DNA from: JBBSUX01 sp038234045
GTDB taxonomy: Bacteria > Pseudomonadota > Gammaproteobacteria > Burkholderiales > Burkholderiaceae_C
Reading direction: 5' to 3'
Length of the DNA: 21,864 bases
NCBI GenBank assembly: GCA_038234045.1
Contig: JBBSUX010000019.1
Span: 1-21,864, forward strand
The notes beneath the pieces were generated by a model that saw nothing but the letters and a program-made list of their open reading frames with translations, ran no database searches and was not told the DNA's origin. Shown here piece after piece: positions 16,061 through 21,864 of the stretch. Both the position numbers and the translations under genes were made by a program. How positions within the stretch are numbered: the first letter of the stretch is position 1; each line of letters starts with the position of its first letter.

Positions 16061-17080
16061 TTATGTGGTTGTTTCCCGTGTGGTGGCCTTAGCCCGATCG
16101 ACGTCGTCGCCTGGTTCCCCAAGGGTGCGCGGTGTGCACTGATGCGCGGTGGCTGCGAGCGGCCCGGGAATGGCAAGGTATGCAAGGCGTTTGATCTCTC
16201 TTCGGCCCAAGGTGACGGTTTGCAAAATGACGCCACACACCAGCGCAAGCATTCCGGTCAGCACCGTCCCGGTGGCAAGAATCGCCGTCGGAAACCGGGG
16301 GACTAGTCCCGACTCCAAATAAGTCAGGACCAGTGGCGTGCCCATCGCGAGTGCAAACAACATCAATATTCCTCCCACGACGGAGAAAAACTGAAGCGGC
16401 CTCTCGCTGATGACGAGACGAGCGATCATGCACAGGATCTTCCATCCGTCCCGATAGGTCGAGAGCTTGCTCGCGCTACCTTCGGGGCGGGAGAAGTATC
16501 GAACCGGAACCTCAGCAGACGGCATTCGAAGCTCAAGTGCGTGGACGGTCAGTTCAGTCTCGATTTCAAAACCGAGCGTAAGGGCCGGAAACGACTTGAC
16601 GTAGCGCCGGGAGAAGATCCGGTAACCGGAAAGCATGTCCCCCAATGGCTCGCCGAACAGGCGAGCTACCGTTCCTGTGAGCAGGCGATTGCCCCAGCGA
16701 TGACCGGCACGGTAAGCGCCCATGTCGCCATCGTCCACCCGGCGACCAACCAACATGTCGAGTCCCTGGGAGCAGACTTGCTCGACATGGAGTGGAAGCA
16801 TCGAAACGTCATAGGTCGCATCGCCATCGAGCATGACGTAGAAATCTGCATCGACGTCGGCGAACATGCGGCGCACGACATTGCCTTTGCCGCGGTGATG
16901 CACGGTAACGACGTTTGCCCCGGTCTGATGGGCAATTCGCGCTGTATCGTCTGTGGAAGCGTTGTCGAATATGTAGATCGCTGCATCGGGCAAGGCTTGA
17001 CTACAAGCCTGAATCACAGATGAAATCGCTAGCGCCTCGTTGAAGCAAGGTACAACGATGGCGACGCGGGTGTTGCGCAT
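16061..17080 (-). CDS. GT2 glycosyltransferase with C-terminal membrane helices (polyprenyl-phosphate type)
   Basis: 339 residues. The N-terminal GT2 domain has VAIVVPCFNEALAIS, AIYIFDNASTDDTARIA and the DxD-type YVMLDGDATYDVSML. It also has GDMLSGYRIFSRRYVKSFPA and GFEIETELTVHALELRMPSA, motifs seen in dolichol/undecaprenyl-phosphate sugar transferases. Two hydrophobic helices follow (FFSVVGGILMLFALAMGTPL and FPTAILATGTVLTGMLALVC), then a soluble tail of about 50 residues. ATG 17080 lies 10 bp after the stop of the membrane-protein gene, so the two are probably one operon. The pair mirrors the synthase/transferase part of the gtr trio downstream, but the two GT2 proteins differ clearly in sequence, so they probably load different sugars or use different acceptors. 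Confidence 0.87.
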   Translation of the reverse strand: MRNTRVAIVVPCFNEALAISSVIQACSQALPDAAIYIFDNASTDDTARIAHQTGANVVTVHHRGKGNVVRRMFADVDADFYVMLDGDATYDVSMLPLHVEQVCSQGLDMLVGRRVDDGDMGAYRAGHRWGNRLLTGTVARLFGEPLGDMLSGYRIFSRRYVKSFPALTLGFEIETELTVHALELRMPSAEVPVRYFSRPEGSASKLSTYRDGWKILCMIARLVISERPLQFFSVVGGILMLFALAMGTPLVLTYLESGLVPRFPTAILATGTVLTGMLALVCGVILQTVTLGRREIKRLAYLAIPGPLAATAHQCTPRTLGEPGDDVDRAKATTRETTT

Positions 17081-17090
17081 AGGATTGACG

Positions 17091-18488
17091 TTATTTTTCA
17101 GGTTCAGAATGCACCTCGAGAAAGGTGGGCCCTTTGCATGCAATCATCGGAAGCAGTGCCAAGGGCAGAATCGCAAAAGGCAGTATGTAACGGTATTCAC
17201 CGGCGATTGAGAACAGGAAGATGCCAAAGAGTTGTGCCAGCATGCATCCGGTAATCAGCAGCATTCCGGCATCACGCTCGTGTAGTCCTCGTCGCACTAA
17301 TAGTATCAGTAAAAATATACCTAAAAACGGTGTCCATAACACTGCGCGGTATTCTAAGTCTACGTGAAAGATTGCGCCGAGAATTCCTACAAGATAATCC
17401 CACTTCAACGGTCGAAAGTGCGTTCTTGCATGTGTCTCGCTAAGTATATAACTCGAGTAGTTTAAGTCAGGAGGTCCGCCATCAGCGAGCGCGGAGACAA
17501 AGAAGACATTGACACGGCTTGCCAAGAAGGCGGGTAAGTTATGCCAAAGGTTGTAACGGATAAATTCATCGAGTAGGAGTTTTCGTTCCGACTTTGTCAT
17601 GGAAGACAGCCTGGGCCCGTCATTCCAATAGACAAGCGGATCCCAATAATCACGATCATAAAAATTAAGAATTTTCTCCAAGGCGGCTTTTGATTCGAGT
17701 AAATTTATCGTGGCAGGGGAAACATGCGGGGTCATTCCAGGCCAGTTGCTCATGATTCGAGGCTGCAGGAAGTTAACCGTCTCAAAGAGCGTCAAGGGGA
17801 ATATAGCTCCGTGTTCCGTCCGCCGGTCTCCGTGGCTGGCACCTGCTACTGCCGACATCCATCCGGCAACAATGACGGCCACCCAAATGCCCTGCCGTAA
17901 TGGGAGGCGCCACGCCAGGAACCCGAGCAGCGGAAGCAAAGCCAATCCGTTGCCGCGCGCGAACAACGCAAAAGGCACTGTAATAAGCAGCATCACGATA
18001 GAAAGACCAGTGAGGTGCCGACGCCGTAGCGCCAACCAGCATTCGAACAGCAAGCCGGTGCAGGCCACGGAAAAAATGCCGTCCGCATATAGGTTCAGGG
18101 TGAAAAATATGACCTGCGGAGCGATGCAAATAAATAATAGAGAAAATGCAAAGCTTTTCCAGAGCTGTTGCTGCCAACACCAAGACAGTACACGGGAAAA
18201 AACCACCACGATGATTATCGCCAACACGATGATCGGAAGTTCCGTGCGATGTGAGGTGGCGTAGAGTGCCTTGACAAAATAGAACCACAGCGTTGGCTTA
18301 CCCGATTGAACCTCGCCGTGGCTTTCAATTTCCAGAATAACCGCGAGGCTGTCCTCTCCAAGGAACCCTGGCCAGAACGTCAACAGGCATACTCCCATTA
18401 CCGTCGCGAGGCCGGCAATCAACACCAGGAATGCAACCCACGGCTCGGAACGCCAATTGCGACGTATTTGAGCGGCTGGTTTCGCCAT
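17091..18488 (-). CDS. Polytopic membrane protein, candidate GT-C-type glycosyltransferase
   Basis: A 465-residue protein with about ten hydrophobic segments (VAFLVLIAGLATVMGVCLLT, PIIVLAIIIVVVFSRVLSW, FAFSLLFICIAPQVIFFTLN, MLLITGCMLAQLFGIFLFSI and others). After the first segment comes FWPGFLGEDSLAVI, with acidic residues in the first outer loop as in GT-C enzymes. The loop around FYDRDYWDPLVYWNDGP is soluble and periplasmic by prediction. Family is not assigned. ATG 18488 (MAKPAAQIRRN) has a GGAGG about 13 bases upstream. A TTG at 18611 or ATG at 18599 would add about 40 low-complexity residues. Base composition is noticeably AT-rich for the window: 17281-17340 has 22 G+C in 60 and 18121-18180 has 24 in 60, suggesting recent acquisition. 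It is paired with the GT2 gene downstream. Confidence 0.68.
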   Translation of the reverse strand: MAKPAAQIRRNWRSEPWVAFLVLIAGLATVMGVCLLTFWPGFLGEDSLAVILEIESHGEVQSGKPTLWFYFVKALYATSHRTELPIIVLAIIIVVVFSRVLSWCWQQQLWKSFAFSLLFICIAPQVIFFTLNLYADGIFSVACTGLLFECWLALRRRHLTGLSIVMLLITVPFALFARGNGLALLPLLGFLAWRLPLRQGIWVAVIVAGWMSAVAGASHGDRRTEHGAIFPLTLFETVNFLQPRIMSNWPGMTPHVSPATINLLESKAALEKILNFYDRDYWDPLVYWNDGPRLSSMTKSERKLLLDEFIRYNLWHNLPAFLASRVNVFFVSALADGGPPDLNYSSYILSETHARTHFRPLKWDYLVGILGAIFHVDLEYRAVLWTPFLGIFLLILLVRRGLHERDAGMLLITGCMLAQLFGIFLFSIAGEYRYILPFAILPLALLPMIACKGPTFLEVHSEPEK

Positions 18489-18715
18489 GCCGTCGAACTC
18501 GCCTCCGGGCAGACTGCCGCCGCGGCTCCTCGACGATTCAGGAGCGCTCCGGGAATGCGCCGCACGACCCGAAGAGTCAGCGGAAATTTGTGAAGGCATT
18601 GGCAGGTTCAAAGATGGGGTTGGAGCATGTCTCGAAAGATGCTGTGCCGCTCAGGCTCAAGATCGTGAGGCGGACATTTTCGTCGCGGTCTCAGGTCGGC
18701 TGATGACCGAGCTCC

Positions 18716-20209
18716 TCAAGCCGATGGATGCCAGCGGCGTTCGACCCATCGATGACCCGCCCACGCCGTAAGGAGCATCGCGAAAACCAGGATCGCGAGC
18801 CTTGGTGCACCCGGCGGCAGGGCAGGAAAATGGCGATGCAGCAGCAAGATAATCGGCACATGGACAAGATAAAGGCTGAAGCTGATCCGGCCCAATGCGG
18901 GCAGACCGGTTGCTCGAACTATCCTAGAGAAGCCTCGCGTACTGTTGAGCTGGACAAACCCGCTAATGAGAAGGGCGAAGCCGCCACTGAGCAGGATTCG
19001 GGACCAGAGCACGGTCGGGCTGTGCTGCCAATAGTCCGTTGTGAGCGCGATGAAATGATGCATGCAGAACACGAGGATGCTCACTCCGGCGCCAAGGCAT
19101 GCCACAGCCCAGCCGGGGTGCGCGGGACCTGCGGGTAGCTGCAGCCTGCCTGCCCGATGTAATCGGGCAACCCACATTCCCATCGCAAACTCCTGCAAGG
19201 AGGCAGGTAGCTGTACACCCACGAAAAACCGCTGGTCAACAGGAACCGCAACAAGCAGTCCGGCATTCCAGGCAAAGCTCAGCACTATGAAAGCGCCTAT
19301 CAGCACCCAGCCGCGTGGGTGCCGCCAAGCCGGAGCCAACGCGATCATCAGTAGATAGAACGAAAACTCGATTCCGAGCGTCCAGTAGGGGCCGTTGATC
19401 GAAAACATCGTCCACTGCTGAAGCTGATGCACCATGAGAACGTGCAGCAGGGTGTCTACCCAGCCGTGGCTAGACGTCAGCATCGCCGGCTGCAGCAGGA
19501 TGATCACAAGCGCCATCGATACGTAGTAGGCAGGAAGGATCCGCGTCACGCGGTTCAGCAGAAACTTTCCCGGTTTCCATTCCGCGGGTCGGAGCACCGC
19601 GTAGCCAATAAAGAACCCGCTCAGCACGTAGAAGAGATCCACACCCACCCAGAGAAAGCCCATTGCGTGCGCGAGATACGGCCCTTCGCCGAATGCGGAC
19701 TGCCCAGGCCAAAGCCGCGGAATGTATTCATGCAGGTGATAGACAAGTACCAGCCCGATGGCGAGTCCGCGTAGTCCGTCGAGCAGATCAAGCCGTCCAC
19801 CGCCTGGCAAGGAAAGAATGCGCGCATCAGTCCCCTGCTCGGCCGAGGCTGCTACGGAATTCGGCAGGGCGGAGCTGCCATCTTGTAAAGAGGCGCTGGT
19901 CAATGCTTGTCTGCGGAGGGGCCGGCTCTCACTGATGCATTCGAGCCAACTATTGATGAGGACGCGGCGATTGCCAGATGCGGCAGTCGACTCAACTTGT
20001 GTCGGCCGAGGGTCGCCGCGCTCGATATGACAACGCAAAGCAAAGCTAGCATTGCGATCAGCATGCAAACGGGTAGCGCGTTCAAAATCGAGCGTTCTGT
20101 GAAGGGATGTGGGAGAGCATGGAAAGACCCGCTGCATCTCTCCCGGCTTCAATGTCGAGTTGGGGTGCAGCGGCTGACCGCTCGGTGACCTCAAGGCCGG
20201 CGGTAGCAT
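18716..20209 (-). CDS. Acyltransferase family 3 membrane protein (OafA-like O-acetylase)
   Basis: The recognisable domain covers about the last 365 residues. It begins RLDLLDGLRGLAIGLVLVYH, which holds the R-x10-H motif of the first helix of acyltransferase-3 proteins, and continues with GVDLFYVLSGFFIGYAVLRP, RVTRILPAYYVSMAL, NGPYWTLGIEFSFYLLMIAL and LGRISFSLYLVHVPIILLL, ending in RWHPSA. Such proteins acetylate or otherwise acylate surface sugars (O-antigen, exopolysaccharide) using a cytoplasmic acyl donor. The start is uncertain. ATG 20209 gives a 497-residue protein, but the first ~130 residues look unlike any domain, and no in-frame ATG lies between about 20137 and the domain. A TTG or GTG start around 19810-19910 is plausible. 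The gene is the first of the co-directional glycan series and is divergent from ahcY. Confidence 0.82.
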   Translation of the reverse strand: MLPPALRSPSGQPLHPNSTLKPGEMQRVFPCSPTSLHRTLDFERATRLHADRNASFALRCHIERGDPRPTQVESTAASGNRRVLINSWLECISESRPLRRQALTSASLQDGSSALPNSVAASAEQGTDARILSLPGGGRLDLLDGLRGLAIGLVLVYHLHEYIPRLWPGQSAFGEGPYLAHAMGFLWVGVDLFYVLSGFFIGYAVLRPAEWKPGKFLLNRVTRILPAYYVSMALVIILLQPAMLTSSHGWVDTLLHVLMVHQLQQWTMFSINGPYWTLGIEFSFYLLMIALAPAWRHPRGWVLIGAFIVLSFAWNAGLLVAVPVDQRFFVGVQLPASLQEFAMGMWVARLHRAGRLQLPAGPAHPGWAVACLGAGVSILVFCMHHFIALTTDYWQHSPTVLWSRILLSGGFALLISGFVQLNSTRGFSRIVRATGLPALGRISFSLYLVHVPIILLLHRHFPALPPGAPRLAILVFAMLLTAWAGHRWVERRWHPSA

Positions 20210-20246
20210 ACCCTTCCCGCCATGCGCCCGATTCGCGCATCTGCGC

Positions 20247-20252
20247 TAAAAT
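20247..20252 (+). promoter_or_regulatory. Possible -10 box for the ahcY transcript
   Basis: TAAAAT lies about 7 bases before the expected 5' end of the riboswitch, a spacing that fits a sigma-70 start near 20259. I see no good -35 match (GCGCCC at 20224-20229), so this is a weak assignment based on position. Confidence 0.35.
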
Positions 20253-20260
20253 CTCCAGTC

Positions 20261-20352
20261 TCCGAGGAGCGTTGCAGCGCACCCACCGCCGGCCGTCAAG
20301 CGCGGGCGTTGCGGGCGTGAGGCTCGGAGCACATCAATCGCAACGACGCTCG
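20261..20352 (+). promoter_or_regulatory. S-adenosylhomocysteine (SAH) riboswitch upstream of ahcY
   Basis: The sequence has the conserved core of the SAH riboswitch: CCGAGGAGCG then TTGCAGCG at the 5' side, GTGAGGCTCGG in the middle and AACGACGCTC at the 3' side. Pairings I can trace: P1, CCGAG 20262-20266 with CTCGG 20323-20327; P2, GCAGCGC 20274-20280 with GCGTTGC 20306-20312 (one G-U); and the long-range (pseudoknot) helix GAGCG 20267-20271 with CGCTC 20347-20351, extended by GTTG with CAAC 20341-20344. The class is known upstream of ahcY in proteobacteria, where it turns expression on when SAH accumulates. Here it ends 111 nt before the ahcY ATG. The intervening leader has a weak CAGAAA/TTTCTG hairpin (20432-20450) adjoining the GGAG ribosome site. 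Confidence 0.93.
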
Positions 20353-20463
20353 CCCACGCCTGCCGTGTGCGCCCGAGCGTTTGCCGTTTTGCAATCCGCC
20401 CTGCGCGTGCGTCAAAAAAGGGCGTGGTCATCAGAAACCTGATTTTTCTGGAGCCGACCGCAC

Positions 20464-21864
<1,401 letters not shown>

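Overview
The window looks like a chromosomal segment of a GC-rich gammaproteobacterium. Xanthomonadales is the best guess, perhaps Rhodanobacteraceae such as Dyella or Rhodanobacter. The pointers are the double-length UvrA, the C/G-rich interspersed palindromes of the CCCTCACCC...CTCTCCC type, and an S-adenosylhomocysteine (SAH) riboswitch upstream of ahcY. The genus is inferred, not shown.

Layout. (1) 1-3593, + strand: the 3' part of a tandem (double) UvrA whose linker between the two UvrA units is built from three palindromic repeat copies read in frame. (2) 3614-5661, - strand: a soluble sensor histidine kinase translationally coupled (GTGA overlap) to a class I SAM methyltransferase. (3) 5759-8505, + strand: a decayed urease locus. 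ureD is cut short and joined to a 5'-truncated ureA. ureB looks intact. ureC has lost about 330 internal residues with nearly all nickel ligands, has taken in a palindromic repeat and is frameshifted. ureE is gone, and only the last ~22 codons of ureF remain, joined to the ureC tail. ureG has a one-base frameshift and an altered P-loop. Urease activity cannot come from this locus.

(4) 8518-20209, - strand: a long co-directional series devoted mainly to surface-glycan modification. In transcription order it holds an acyltransferase-3 protein, a polytopic membrane protein, a polyprenyl-phosphate glycosyltransferase (GT2), prfC (release factor 3), a second polytopic membrane protein, a GtrB-like GT2, a GtrA-like flippase, a secreted glycoside-hydrolase-like protein with an inserted beta-sandwich domain, and a HAD phosphatase. 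The trio at 11350-14320 has the classic gtr architecture: flippase, polyprenyl-P-sugar synthase and a variable GT-C-type transferase, linked by 1-4 base overlaps. The pair at 16061-18488 repeats the synthase/transferase part without its own flippase. Together they suggest that sugars are loaded on undecaprenyl phosphate in the cytoplasm, flipped, and transferred to a periplasmic glycan that may also be acylated.

(5) 20210-21864, + strand: a putative promoter, a well-formed SAH riboswitch and ahcY, which runs off the window end.

The most notable items are the stepwise-decayed urease operon, the repeat-derived linker in UvrA, and the two parallel GT-C/polyprenyl-GT modules with a housekeeping gene between them. 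I did not find convincing evidence of a wholly new system. The secreted hydrolase-like protein beside the gtr trio is the best candidate for an undescribed function.
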